Origin: Kalmusia sp. IMI 367209 | Taxonomy: Eukaryota; Ascomycota; Dothideomycetes; Pleosporales; Didymosphaeriaceae | Direction: 5' to 3' | NCBI GenBank assembly: GCA_027946365.1 | Contig: JAPEUQ010000003.1 | Coordinates: forward strand, 2,728,001-2,792,000 | DNA: 64,000 nucleotides | Shown: positions 11,559-21,953 of the stretch, piece by piece | How positions within the stretch are numbered: position 1 is the stretch's first letter | How the letters are laid out: every line of letters begins with the position of its first letter | The notes under the pieces: model-generated | Told to the model about the DNA's origin: nothing | Databases searched by the model: none | What the model saw: only the letters and a program-made list of their open reading frames with translations | Position numbers and translations under genes: made by a program

Positions 11559-13421
11559 TTATAATAAGGGGATGCTTTGGTCTGATGAGAAATTAGATTC
11601 TGCTTCCTTGCAAATAATTTCCACCGCCTTTTCCGCGAAAGCGTAGACGGCAGTCAGAATGTTCCCTCGTGGTATGATTGGCAAGACACTGGCATCGCAA
11701 ACCCTCACATTCTTCGTTCCATATACTTTCAGCCGTTCGTCAACCACGCCCCCCAGATCTTCTCTCATCATTGAACAAGTGCTGGACGGATGATAGTTCG
11801 TCGCTGAATTGATTGGGAGTATTTTCTTCGCATCTTCGAGCGATGATATTGGATAGGGGAAGCTTCGAGGCAATCGATTTCCTTTCGGCTTTGCCATGGC
11901 CGTAAACGTAGGCTGCTGTAATAGTCTTTCTATGAGAAGCAAGTGGCGAGCCAGTATCTCTGTATCGAGGGGATGAGAAAGATAGTTAAACTTGATCTCT
12001 GCTTGATGCGAAGGATCAGAGGTTATATGACAACTTCCACGCGAGAAAGGATGAGCCAACATCGCAACAACAGTTACATATTTGCCATTGACGTAAGGCG
12101 GTGTGTCTTTGGGAAGTGACTCGGTGTCCCGATGACGCTGCGTGCGAAGCATGAATGTGGTTGCGGTCGCTTCATCAGGGCTTTCGATCGTCTTTTGAAT
12201 GACGGAATACTGGGTTTGTAAGCTCGGGTTGCTCTCTTCTTCCACACAATGTTTGACTATTTTGGTGAGCTCCTGCGTCTCTGACGGGGTTTCCAGCATC
12301 TGCAGTGGTGTAAAGGCAAAACTGTACGCTGACCCTTCCGACAGCAGACCAGTGCGGCTTCGTTCGTACTCCAACAATGCAGCCTTCCGCACTTCGGGAT
12401 TCCATAATGCTTCGTCACGAGTAGGGATGTTGTCTTGAGTCTCGCATGACAATCCGCAATTCAGATGATCCTGCAAGTTCTCACCGACTCCTGGAAGCTC
12501 GTATAGGACTGGGACATTCGCGGCTTTGAGGACCTTTTTAGATCCTACACCCGATCGTTCCAGAATCGTAGGAGATTCAAACACGCCTGCGCAGAGAATG
12601 ATCTCTCGGGCACTAATGAAATACTCCCCCCCTTGGTATGTGTAGCGAACACCTCTAGCATTAAGCCTTCCATCAACGGTCAACACCTCATCAAATGCAA
12701 TTTTATCGACCTTTACACCAGTTCTCAATGTCACATTGCCTCGTTTCAATGCGGGCTCCAGGAACGCTGTACCTGCATGACTTCGCTCGCCTTTTGAAGA
12801 ATCGACCGCATTGGTGACAGTGACTGCCCCGGGAGAACTCTCGACAAACCCTGTAGTACGTGTCGCGTGGCCGAGCTCCTCAAAAGCTTTCATCCACTGC
12901 GATTGGAGAAGATCCATGGTACGTGGGTACGATGTTTGCACACGATCCAGAGACCCCACATCATCGTTCACTCTCGGTCCGGAGCTTTCAGCCTGCCATC
13001 GCTTGTAGCAATCTCTCATGCCCTGTGAGCTCCACTCTTCTCTCCCCGGGTCTGATAGAAGCTCCTCCGCCAGACGATCATGCCACTCGTAATTTGGAAA
13101 CACCACACTGTGACTATTAATCGCACTGCTACCACCCACCAACTTCCCTCTCGGATGCTTCACCCTCCTGTCATTCAGACCCGGCTCCGGCGCGGATAAA
13201 TACTGCCAATCATAAGCAGGATTAGACTGAAGTGACGCCGATAGACCGGGTGTTTGAACTTTAGGATCATCGCGAAGATGTTCTCCAGCTTCCAGAACAA
13301 GGATCCGGTGGTCGGGCAACTGCTGCGAGAGACGCGACGTGATCAAGCATGAGGCCGACCCGGCCCCGACCAGAATGAAGTCGTAGTCCTCGGTGCTAGC
13401 GGAGAAGTTTTTGCCTGCCAT
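11559..13421 (-). CDS. GMC-family FAD-dependent oxidoreductase
   Basis: A single exon of 620 residues covering the whole glucose-methanol-choline oxidoreductase fold. Visible parts: N-terminal dinucleotide-binding strand FILVGAGSASCLI, the GMC signature 1 region RGKLVGGSSAINSH (residues about 90-105), signature 2 ILCAGVFESPTILERSGVG (about 275-293), and the C-terminal catalytic block NYHPSSTCSMM with the active-site His, followed by VCDASVLPIIPRGN with the second catalytic position (Asn). The third glycine of the GxGxxG motif is serine, a mild deviation. No signal peptide is seen, so it is probably intracellular. Substrate is unknown: relatives oxidise alcohols, choline, sugars or intermediates of secondary metabolism. 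Intronless structure is usual for some of these. Confidence 0.88.
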   Translation of the reverse strand: MAGKNFSASTEDYDFILVGAGSASCLITSRLSQQLPDHRILVLEAGEHLRDDPKVQTPGLSASLQSNPAYDWQYLSAPEPGLNDRRVKHPRGKLVGGSSAINSHSVVFPNYEWHDRLAEELLSDPGREEWSSQGMRDCYKRWQAESSGPRVNDDVGSLDRVQTSYPRTMDLLQSQWMKAFEELGHATRTTGFVESSPGAVTVTNAVDSSKGERSHAGTAFLEPALKRGNVTLRTGVKVDKIAFDEVLTVDGRLNARGVRYTYQGGEYFISAREIILCAGVFESPTILERSGVGSKKVLKAANVPVLYELPGVGENLQDHLNCGLSCETQDNIPTRDEALWNPEVRKAALLEYERSRTGLLSEGSAYSFAFTPLQMLETPSETQELTKIVKHCVEEESNPSLQTQYSVIQKTIESPDEATATTFMLRTQRHRDTESLPKDTPPYVNGKYVTVVAMLAHPFSRGSCHITSDPSHQAEIKFNYLSHPLDTEILARHLLLIERLLQQPTFTAMAKPKGNRLPRSFPYPISSLEDAKKILPINSATNYHPSSTCSMMREDLGGVVDERLKVYGTKNVRVCDASVLPIIPRGNILTAVYAFAEKAVEIICKEAESNFSSDQSIPLL

Positions 13422-13624
13422 TGTTATAGCATAGATGGTAAATTTCGCGCGATCTCAAGCCTATATGGTCAAAGATCGAAGTACTTCATTGACGTCATGA
13501 GCATAGAGATTAGGATTAGCCAGCAGTGTGTGTGGTATCGTTGAGCCAGGGCCTGAACTGAAGCGAGACTGAGCCGAAAATTGTAGGCCGAAAACTGTAG
13601 GCCGAAAATTGACGAACTATAATA

Positions 13625-13660
<36 letters not shown>

Positions 13661-14618
13661 CATTTCTGTAAATCTCCGCCAACCTAAGTCTACTATCAAG
13701 ATATCATACAACTAGATAATTAAGCTCTCTCTTGAAGTCTTGATATCTAGAATCGTAGCTCGGTCACTCGGTACATTGCAAGCCGCCGACTATCACGTAG
13801 GCCGCACAGGGCTAGTTCACACGAGTTAGCTGTGGCTATTGCCGGCTTTGGTAACGATACAGTAAGAAAACGGCTAGCCGCTTCTATGCATCAAGGATTT
13901 AGCATCTGTGCCTAGCAGTCCTGCTTAATGCAGCATAATCGCTACCGCAACATATCTAGCTTAACCAGTACATAGCTATACTCAGAATACAATCTGTCTA
14001 TAGCAGTCTGTGACTTAGAAAACCTTTAGATCAATACATAAATTCTAGGGAGGTCTGAGACGCTCTGAAGTGGTAGATTGCAGTGGTCAGCCGCGAATTA
14101 TAGTATTGTAGTCAGCGAGAATGCTATAGCAAAGACACTAAGCGCATAAGTCACTGAGGATATCGCGTGCATATTCCGAGATTGTTTAGGCTATGCGATT
14201 GTTGTTAGCGTTTTCTTGACGGAGAGGGCTACAAGTGTTCCGCCGGGGCGGGCTTATCATTGCACAGGAACGCACGCCATCTGCCTTTAGTTTCCTTGAG
14301 TCTGCGATTTCAGCCATTTTGCGGGCCTGTATCTATAGCAATTAGGAGCGACTTGAATCACACTTATGCTTCAGTATCAAGCATTAGGACTTTTGTCACT
14401 TGTAAGGACTCATACCCTCTTAGCTTCGTCTGGCATCATTTGCATAGACGGAACCAAATTCAAGAAGATGATCAGTAAACTGAGATGTTTATAAATAAGC
14501 ATGACTAAATGAATGACACTAGTTGGCTCAAGTGGTCGACCACAACTCGTTCTCCCCACACCCCATCCCACTCGCTACCTTCCCCGCCTATCTGGCTCAA
14601 TCGGTGCGCAACATTGAT
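13422..14618. other. Intergenic with microsatellite
   Basis: Upstream of the GMC gene and downstream of the secreted-protein gene. Apart from the trinucleotide run listed separately, only short frames without protein character are present. Confidence 0.6.
13625..13659. repeat. (ATG)n microsatellite, about 11.7 units
   Basis: An uninterrupted ATG/GAT trinucleotide run about 200 bp upstream of the GMC start codon. Read on the minus strand it gives a poly-histidine frame, which is a by-product of the repeat. It is a likely polymorphic site. Confidence 0.9.
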
Positions 14619-15233
14619 CTAGTTGTTGTAGCATAAGTAGCTACTGATCTGGTCATTGAAGTGGAACTTCTTCAGGTTCTTCAGAGTCTTGGCGCTTCCG
14701 GGAACAGTAAGCTCTGCGAGAAAGATTAGTGGCCTTGCGCTATATTTCATAATTTGCGCCACTCACGAGTTCCGTGCTGAGGGCAGTTCCTGGCCTTGTA
14801 GAAAATGCAACCATGTCCCTTATGAACGTGAAGCGAGGAGATAGCGTTATTCCAGTGGTTGACCAAGTTATAGCACCTCTGGGCTGCTCAAATGTTAGCA
14901 TGGAAATGCTCTCGTACAAGCGCGTTCTTGATCAGGCTGTTACTTACCGACTGTTTGAAGCGACTCGTGCCTGCCGCCCTTGTTCGGGTCCTGCCAGATG
15001 TCGATCTTGAAGTCACGCTTCTCAAGATCGCGCTCCTCGAAATCGCGCTTCTCTGGGTCCTTGTCATCGCCAGCGTTCGAAGCGACGGGAGTGCCGTCTT
15101 TGAGGGTGTCGGGCATGGGAGGAATAGTGCCGATGTCTACTGGCTCAGTAACAGCGGATCCATTGTCAGCCTGTGGAAGAGCGGCCGCGAGGACAGCGAG
15201 GGCGGAGACGGAAAGGATGGCGAAGAACTTCAT
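14619..15233 (-). CDS. Small secreted crystallin-like protein with Kex2 sites
   Basis: Three exons (15233-14948, 14883-14767, 14713-14619; introns 64 and 53 bp) encode 165 residues. Residues 1-18 are a classical signal peptide (MKFFAILSVSALAVLAAA). An acidic pro-region follows with PEKR and LEKR sites (around residues 60-72), typical of Kex2 processing. The mature part has four cysteines (99, 121, 129, 162) in a pattern RCYNL, HWNNAISSL, GC-FY, NC, then a second half ending FNDQISSYLCYNN. Repetition of W/F-N-ISS with the C-x-F-Y block resembles beta/gamma-crystallin-like folds of small fungal secreted proteins; that assignment is inference. The second intron-exon border shows tandem acceptors GAGCAG, so two products differing by one residue are possible. 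A TATA box lies upstream. Secreted effector or cell-surface roles are open. Confidence 0.75.
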
Positions 15234-17030
15234 GATGATGATTGGAATTGGTTTGAAGAAGTGTGGAAAGCTGGTCGAGTCGCGATGTTGTGATTGAGAT
15301 GTAGAGTATTGAACTGTTGGGTTGATGATGGATCAATGAGGAGATGCCAGGCATTTATATACTTTTTCGTCGCTACTACCCCTTGATTTCTGATGCTATA
15401 TGAAGAAGTATTGCAGAACGTACGGACCATGTCTCTGATATGGCGTCCGGTATCCTGAGTCTCCGTCATGCAGTTCAATTCATTACGGATGGTGTTCTGG
15501 AGTAGCCTTGTTAAGGCGCGCAAGTTTGCACTCGACTCATTGATCAAAGGTGCCCATTCGGTGAAGAAACTTTTTCGGCTTCACCCTGAATGGTACGAGG
15601 TGATCTACGTAGCTTACGTGTGGACTTCGCCGTTCACATTGACATTATGTTTGTGTGCCTTAAGGCACCCCGGCTGACAAGCCTTAATCCAATTACCCGT
15701 AACATCGCACAAACTGTACCTTGATTTTCGCACAGAACCGCCAGATCGTGGTTATAGATGAGCTGGAGGCCTGATCGAGGTAGTTGAATATATTAAGCAA
15801 TCAGGCCAACCATCAGGCCGGCCACAGTCCCCGGACACCGCAGGACAGCCAATCAAGATACGTTTTCTTTATACACGAGCGTGTCGCCCCCATGAAGCCT
15901 GATCTCCACATATTCTAGAAAACCGTACCTCTTCAAGACTAATACATGGTTACTTCGGAACACTCTGCAGTCTATTGCGTGCCTGAGAAAAGTTGTGGGG
16001 CAGATTGAAAGTGATTACATGATTCCACCATTCGCTTCTTTGTTGTATCTGTGGAAGTGGAGAGACCTGGGCTGAAAGGAGATCGACCAATGCTTAACCA
16101 TCCAGAGACCTAATTGACGTTCACCAAAGCGTTCAATCGCTTAGTCACTTCGATCTATTCGACAGTTTTCCATCTCTAAGTATGGCTCGTGGGAAGCTTG
16201 AGAGCTGGAACACTTCGAGGCAATGGGATGAATCAATAAGTAGAAATGCAATGCAACGATTGGCATCGCGCAATGGTGCTGGCCGCTAAGACACTGCGTC
16301 CATTCGCCAAAATCACTGTACATAATCACTAGGGGAAATGAAGAAGGTGTCGATGAAAGCTCGGTTCATGAAGAGGCACATCAATTGAGACGGGACGTTC
16401 TCATCATTATTGGGTGGAAACACTTTGATGATTTGGGTAGTGCGCCTTATGAAGACTAAATATATGCCAGTCAGGAACCGACAGTAGCTCTCTTCAAGAT
16501 TGTGACGTGAGGCTGTATTGTTGCCAACTTTTTAGTTGGTTCACAACTCTGTCACCCATACCGGAGTTAGGACATGCCTATCCGTAATATCCTATGAGAA
16601 CACCGCAAGCGGCACGATCTGTTCGCACGGTGAGTAAGCTTGCGAAGTATTGTTTCTTTTTTGGGGAGCGAGATGCACATGTTAGGGTGCCAATATTGGT
16701 CATAACATTCGAATCACCTGGTTGTATTCAACGCTAATTGGTGCTTCACCTTAGTGCGTGTCCCCGTAAGACGCCCCTTCGCGGCACAACTAAATACTAC
16801 TCCTCGCCGTAATCTTTGGGATTCCTAAGGCTGGCCTCTGACGCCATCTTCTTGAACATACCCCTTTCTCACTCGTTTCAAGAAAAACGAAATGGGTTTG
16901 CAATATGACTGACTCATCGACTATGCCGGCGGCAGATTTATCCCTAGAGCAGAGAACTATAGTCCTCAAACAAGCTCAGCATCCGATGACGACAAGTTTC
17001 TGAAACATCACACGGTTTCTCCTCTTTTGA
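15234..17030. other. Intergenic, no gene seen
   Basis: Long spacer containing the promoter of the secreted-protein gene and a CCAAT motif in inverted context near 15850. Short frames on both strands lack conserved features. Confidence 0.55.
15354..15361 (-). promoter_or_regulatory. TATA box of the secreted-protein gene
   Basis: On the minus strand TATATAAA lies about 120 bp before the start codon at 15233. The leader between them is CA-rich, as in highly expressed fungal genes. Confidence 0.55.
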
Positions 17031-18274
17031 TCATAGCTGCTCAAGCCACCTCGAATCTTCCTCCGCTCCCCGCTCCCACTCCTCATAATTCTGCAAGTGA
17101 TGCCCTAGGCCCTTTACGACCCGGAAGCGTACTCCATCGCAATCGCTCCCTTGTTCACTAGCTTGTGCGATGTCGAGTCGACTCACACCTTTCCACTCGC
17201 CCTGGCTCACCAGATCTCTAAAGACTTGTGTGTACCGCTGCGCTTGCATCTTCCAGTATTACCGGTGCGCATAATACATGTTTTTCTGTAGCTAGAATGA
17301 TGAGCCGTTGGCTTACGTCTGAGCTTTGCTTCGGCAAGTCTGGCTGTGCTGGCGATCTGCGATGCTTTTCACAGCCCCAGTCAGTGATGGAGGAGGGTAC
17401 GTCAGGGCCATTGACAAAGCGGAAGAGGGCCTGCATAGGCCAGAACATAGATTTGTACGGCGAGAGCAAGCGTGTGAAATGTTGGACCACCAACACTGGC
17501 GTCTCGGCCGTGAAGAACGCGTCGTGGATCTGAGGAACTGTAGCGAGGATGTACCGCGGGTGGAAAGCGCGGTATGGGAAATGTATCGGCGCGGTCAGAG
17601 CCCAGAATTTGTAGCAGGACCAACTAGTGTCCCGTCCGTCAGCTGTGTCTTCTCCGCCTCGATCATAGGGACGGGAACGTAAATGGATACGTGTCAGACG
17701 TACAACCCGAACCACGGTGCTGCAGCCAACATACAGAACCCATGCACCTTGAACATGCCCCTGCTCAGCGCATATTGGCTCAGCGCCGGCCCGCCCTTCA
17801 CAAAGCTACAGTACGCTGATGTGATGAGCTGCCTCGTCTGACGGGCCGGCGCTACAAGTACAACCCTCGTCGGGCCGACATTCCCTCTTCTCGCTCCCTC
17901 GAGCGCTCCCACGTACCTCACCCCCTCAGCTAGATCTTCTGCCATCGTGCCTCGAGTGGTGAAATACATACGCAAGAACGATGGGTACCAGCTCTGTCCA
18001 TGGCCTCTGTAGCTGATTGCATAGCAACGGTAACCGCGCGCGGCGAAGTAGTCCATGTAGGAGAGCCATATCTCGGCGCAACCAAAGCCGCCATAGGCGA
18101 AGAAGAGGGGGGGATGGTCTATAGTGGAAAGATCGGTGGAGAGGGCGGAGAGGAGTTTGAGAGGGCCAGAGGTTGTGTGGATAGTACTCCGCTCGATGCT
18201 TTTAGGGCGGAGAGAAGAGACAGGTAGATCCGGTGATGGAATGCGCTATTGGAGGCGAAGGGGCCGAAGGGCAT
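17031..18274 (-). pseudogene. Decayed alpha/beta hydrolase
   Basis: Minus-strand remains of an alpha/beta-hydrolase. Recognisable blocks in order: a possible start MPFGPFAS (18274); SIERSTIHTTSGPLKLLS in another frame; the oxyanion segment PPLFFAYGGFG; YRCYAISYRGHGQSW; GGPALSQYALS; LAAAPWFG joined by a good 80-bp intron (17703-17624) to FWSCYKFW; then the acid and histidine regions. Lesions: a frameshift near 18250; the G-x-S-x-G nucleophile elbow is missing where a 72-bp palindromic structure now lies (17782-17853); the catalytic-acid block reads ATEKHVLCAP where relatives have GEKD; and a frameshift just before RYTQVFRDLV near 17255. The histidine motif GLGHHLQN survives. Several independent lesions and loss of two catalytic positions make a working enzyme unlikely. 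Confidence 0.8.
17782..17853. repeat. 12-bp perfect inverted repeat with 48-bp spacer
   Basis: AGCGCCGGCCCG at 17782-17793 is the exact reverse complement of CGGGCCGGCGCT at 17842-17853. The structure sits exactly where the hydrolase should encode its catalytic serine, so it probably arose by a local template-switch or insertion that destroyed the gene. Confidence 0.85.
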
Positions 18275-18881
18275 CGTGGTTTGTGAGCAAGTGGAGTGGA
18301 ATGCGATTCGATACTCCAGAGAATTTCAAACAGCTACCGATGGCGGTTTACTCCAGTGATTCAAAGAGACTTTGTGGCCGGTGTCGACGACGAATATATG
18401 CTAGAAATGGATTGTGTTACGATCATGAATGTACGAGGAAGTCGTGCAGGCGATTGCGAAAGTAGGACGGTTGCTCCGCGTTCTGCCCTTCTGCTAGAGA
18501 AGGCAATTGTACGCGGTAGCTCGTTCAGCCGCAGCTATAGCTTTAGTATCAAGACACCGCCGTAGTATTCGTAAATCGTGTGTGACTCAGACGAGACCTT
18601 CACAATAAGCTTCTGACCCTTGAAGGTTTCAAGGAGTGTCGAGGTACGTGTTGATACTTGAGCGTATCGATCCATTCCGAGTGCTACGATCGCACTAAAC
18701 CAAGTTAGGACCTCAAGGTGAGCTCGAATAGCTACAAGGATACAGACATGCAATTTGAAGTGTCTACATTCTACTGGACACGATTCAATCTATAGAAGCA
18801 AAAACGAGGCATACTAATGACACTCTATTACAACCACCACACACACGAGTCAACCACGTCGTCAGCCTTCCCCTGGTCTAT
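18275..18881. other. Intergenic, no gene seen
   Basis: Spacer between the hydrolase relic and the 3' end of the ammonium permease gene. Nothing recognisable. Confidence 0.55.
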
Positions 18882-20587
18882 TCATGCCGACTTGGTAAGC
18901 TCGGGTTCCGCCCGATTGACGCTGCCCTGGCTGCTGTTTGGCACGTGCACACCCTCAAAGGCGTGCTCTACTATCGACCAATCTCCGATTTGCTCATCGT
19001 CTTGGAACTGGTCCAGATCAAGACCGATCATCTCGGCCTCCTCGGTGACGCGCAGGTGCATGAAGGGAATGAATTTGAGGGCGTAGAGCAAGATGCAAGT
19101 CACAACGAAGGAGTACGAGGAGATGGCGCAGATCTCGGCAAGTTGGCGGCCGACTTGGACGCCGACACCGTCGAGAGCTCCCTCGTAGATGGAGGCGCCA
19201 TCGAGAGCCGACACCCACTTTTGGGCGAAGATGCCGGTGAAGAAGGAACCGCACATGCCACCGATACCGTGGAGCTTGAAGACGTCCATGCCCTCATCGA
19301 TGCGGAGCAGCTTGTCGACGTTCTTGGCTGCAGAGCAGACAGCTCCGGTCAGGAAGCCGATGAGCGCGGCAATCCAGACAGACACGTAACCGGCGGCCGG
19401 TGTGATACCAACAAGACCGGCGATGGCACCCGAGCAAGCGCCGACAAGGGAGAATTTGCCCTTGGTGCGGATGAGGTCAACAGATACCCATCCAAGAACA
19501 CCGAAGCTGGCAGCTGTGTTGGTGTTGAAAGCGGCCATCATGGAGCGGACTGAAGCGTTCAATGCGGAGCCGCCGTTGAAGCCGAACCAACCGAACCAGA
19601 TGAAGACGGTGCCGATGAAGACCAGTGTAGTGTTGTGCGGCTTGCCATGGAGTTTCTCTCCCTTGTGAACACGCTTGCCGAGGACAAAGGCATATGCGAG
19701 AGCGGCCCTGCATTAAATTAGCCACACGAAATTCTGTGTCGGTAGTGCGAGTGACTTACCAGCCGCTAGCAATGTGCACAGGGCCTCCACCAGCGAAGTC
19801 GAGGGAAGGAAGGTTGTACAGCCATCCGTTGGCGTTCCAGGTCCAGCAAGCAATAGGGCAGTAAACAATGGTGGCCCAGCAGAAGGAGAAGATGAGAGAC
19901 GGCAGGATGCGGCCACGCTCAAAGCTACCGCCAGTAACGAGCACGACGGTGCAGGTGCAGAAGAGCATCTGGTACAGGCAGAAGACGATCTCGGGAAGAA
20001 GAACGGAGCCAGGAGAAGGAGCCGCGACCACGTTCTTCAAACCAAAGTTGGCCAAATCACCGATGAAGGCGTTGGCCGTCCTGGAGTATGCAAGGGAATA
20101 ACCCCAGAACATCCATTGGAAGCAGACGCTATATCTCGGTCAGTTGCTGCTCTTCTGATGGACCAGCTACGAGGGGTGCACTTACACTCCAGCGACAGCG
20201 AAGGACTGGAACAGAAGGGAGAGAGACGACTTGCGGCGCGCGAGACCACTGTACAAGAAACCGATGCCAGGGATGATGAGCCAGACCAGGAAGGCGCAGA
20301 CCATCAAGTAGATGTAGTGGACCTCGAGGCCAGCATACTGGGCGTTGACATCCTCGTCGAGGGAGTTGCCACCGTTTGGCTTGGCCGGGTCATACTCAGG
20401 CTACAGGGAGGTGTTAGCCGTGTCTCTGGAGATGCGTGTTGCGTTGTTCATGGTGAAAGGTATACAACATAAGCGCTTAACCAGAGCAAGGAAGCAGAAC
20501 GCTTTGACCGAGTCCGCCTGCCTGGACAGACGTTGGATGAGAGAGCATCAGAGGGGTACTTACAGCTGTAGGTGCTTCGGACAACAT
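18882..20587 (-). CDS. MEP2: Mep2-type ammonium permease
   Basis: Four exons (20587-20564, 20400-20186, 20128-19760, 19707-18882; introns 163, 57 and 52 bp) encode 477 residues. The tiny first exon (8 residues, MLSEAPTA) is fixed by a strong GTAAGT donor. The protein has the 11 spans of Amt/Mep/Rh channels. Both conduction histidines are present: GGGPVHIASG in the fifth span and FKLHGIGGMCGS later; a histidine at the first position marks Mep2-like permeases as opposed to Mep1/Mep3, which have glutamate. The cytoplasmic tail begins with the conserved EEAEMIGLDLDQFQDDE regulatory segment. It imports ammonium and, by analogy with yeast Mep2, could also sense it. Upstream GATAAG sites point to nitrogen catabolite control by a GATA factor. 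Confidence 0.95.
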
Positions 20588-21953
20588 GATGATGATGACA
20601 AGTCCAGCCTTTTTGGGAGGTCAACCTACTTCGCCAGCAAGCCGCAGTCGCCGTTGCTCTTCTTCTTCTTGGTCAAAGAATCGACTCACGACCCCTCGCG
20701 CAGGGGGGGGGGGCTCGGTCCCTCCTATATACACAGGCCACGGCCAAGCTGTCGAACCGTCAATTTCCCAGGCTCCGTACCCAAGCACAGCAGCCATGTA
20801 GGCCTGGCTCCACCCCCAGAGCCAGCCAGCGACCCCCATTCCTTTACCCGCACCCAAGCTCGCGCCGCCCGGCCTCCTTGGCAAAGATAAGGGCAGCTTT
20901 GGTGCGACCTGCCAATGTCGTTTTCCATGTACAGTTTTGCGCTCAGCGCCGAGGCGTCGCGGAAAGCTGCACCGAATCAGGCGCGTAGCAGGCGTGCGTG
21001 AGCGCAATCATCCCGGCGGGCCCGCTGCGCAGGTACGCTCGCGGCAAAGCTGCAGGGCGGCGCATGGATGGATTCGGGGGCACGGGCCCGTGGTGTTGAT
21101 AAGGGTACGAAAGGCTAGGCTGCAGCGGGCCTGGGCTCGCGTTAGCCGAACGATAAGGCAGGCAATCCCATGTGTCAGACACGTTGCCCGTGGCTGCACA
21201 TGCACCGTCGTTCGGACGTCTTGTCTATCAGTTCCCTTTACAGCAGAAAACGGCTGTATCGCCTCGCCGCCGCTACGCTGTGCTGCCTGTCTGTATGATT
21301 CGCTCCATGGCCAGCCGCGTTTCCGGGTGCCAGGACGTGAAGCGCGCCACACCCAGCGTCCGACCTGTGGGATCACTAGCTTGCACTTCTACGGGCAACT
21401 CTATACGATGACTTGGATATCAGTTCCTCCGCCCGAGGTACCTTCGCCCGTCTTTCGGCTCTTGTCTCCTTGTTCGGCGCACTTTGCATCGCCGACTTGG
21501 AAGCGCATCGTGTCTGGCCCTCAGGCCGCCAGGCCGCCCGTAGGCGCATCCCAAGTGTCTGATAAGAGTCGTCGTACCACGCTCTGCGACGGCCTGAGGT
21601 TTCGAGATGCTTGGCGCTATAGCTGTAGTACCTTATCCGTTCCATTCAGACGTGGCAGGGCGAGCATCAGATCGCCCGACAAGCCAATGCCCAAGAATCA
21701 ACGTTGTTCGAATCCACCGACATTCATCCCTGTGACCATCAACGGGAAAAGACGGGTCAAGAAACAGACATTTCGGATAAGAAGGAGGATCGAAGGGTAA
21801 AACGATTTCGTACTTGCACCACTGCATGTTGAAAGCGAGCGCTGCCCAACCAGCATCTTCCTCATCCCTCTCTTCCCCGCAGAATGGTCCGTTTCTCTTG
21901 AACACAATGTCTCCTCGCTCCTTCTCTCTACGATTATGCTCCAAATACCATTT
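20588..21953 (-). promoter_or_regulatory. Ammonium permease promoter with GATA-site cluster
   Basis: GC-rich gene-free region upstream of the permease. GATAAG occurs on the plus strand at 20886, 21098, 21152, 21561 and 21776, and its complement CTTATC at 21632, six sites in under 900 bp. GATA factors of the AreA/Nit2 type bind such sites and activate ammonium permeases during nitrogen limitation. Long open frames here are chance products of high GC. Confidence 0.6.
20703..20713. repeat. 11-base G homopolymer
   Basis: An uninterrupted G run about 120 bp upstream of the permease start codon. Such runs are prone to length change and to sequencing error. Confidence 0.9.

Noticed and set aside
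13469..13711. Frame with poly-histidine on the minus strand
   Set aside because: Produced by the ATG/GAT microsatellite.
14521..14610. Two TGGCTCAA box-A-like motifs
   Set aside because: No box B and no foldable cloverleaf.
18945..19553. Long plus-strand frame opposite the permease gene
   Set aside because: Antisense shadow of the last permease exon.
20937..21800. Plus-strand open frame of 287 codons upstream of the ammonium permease
   Set aside because: Arginine/cysteine/proline-rich translation with no domain character in a GC-rich promoter; expected by chance.
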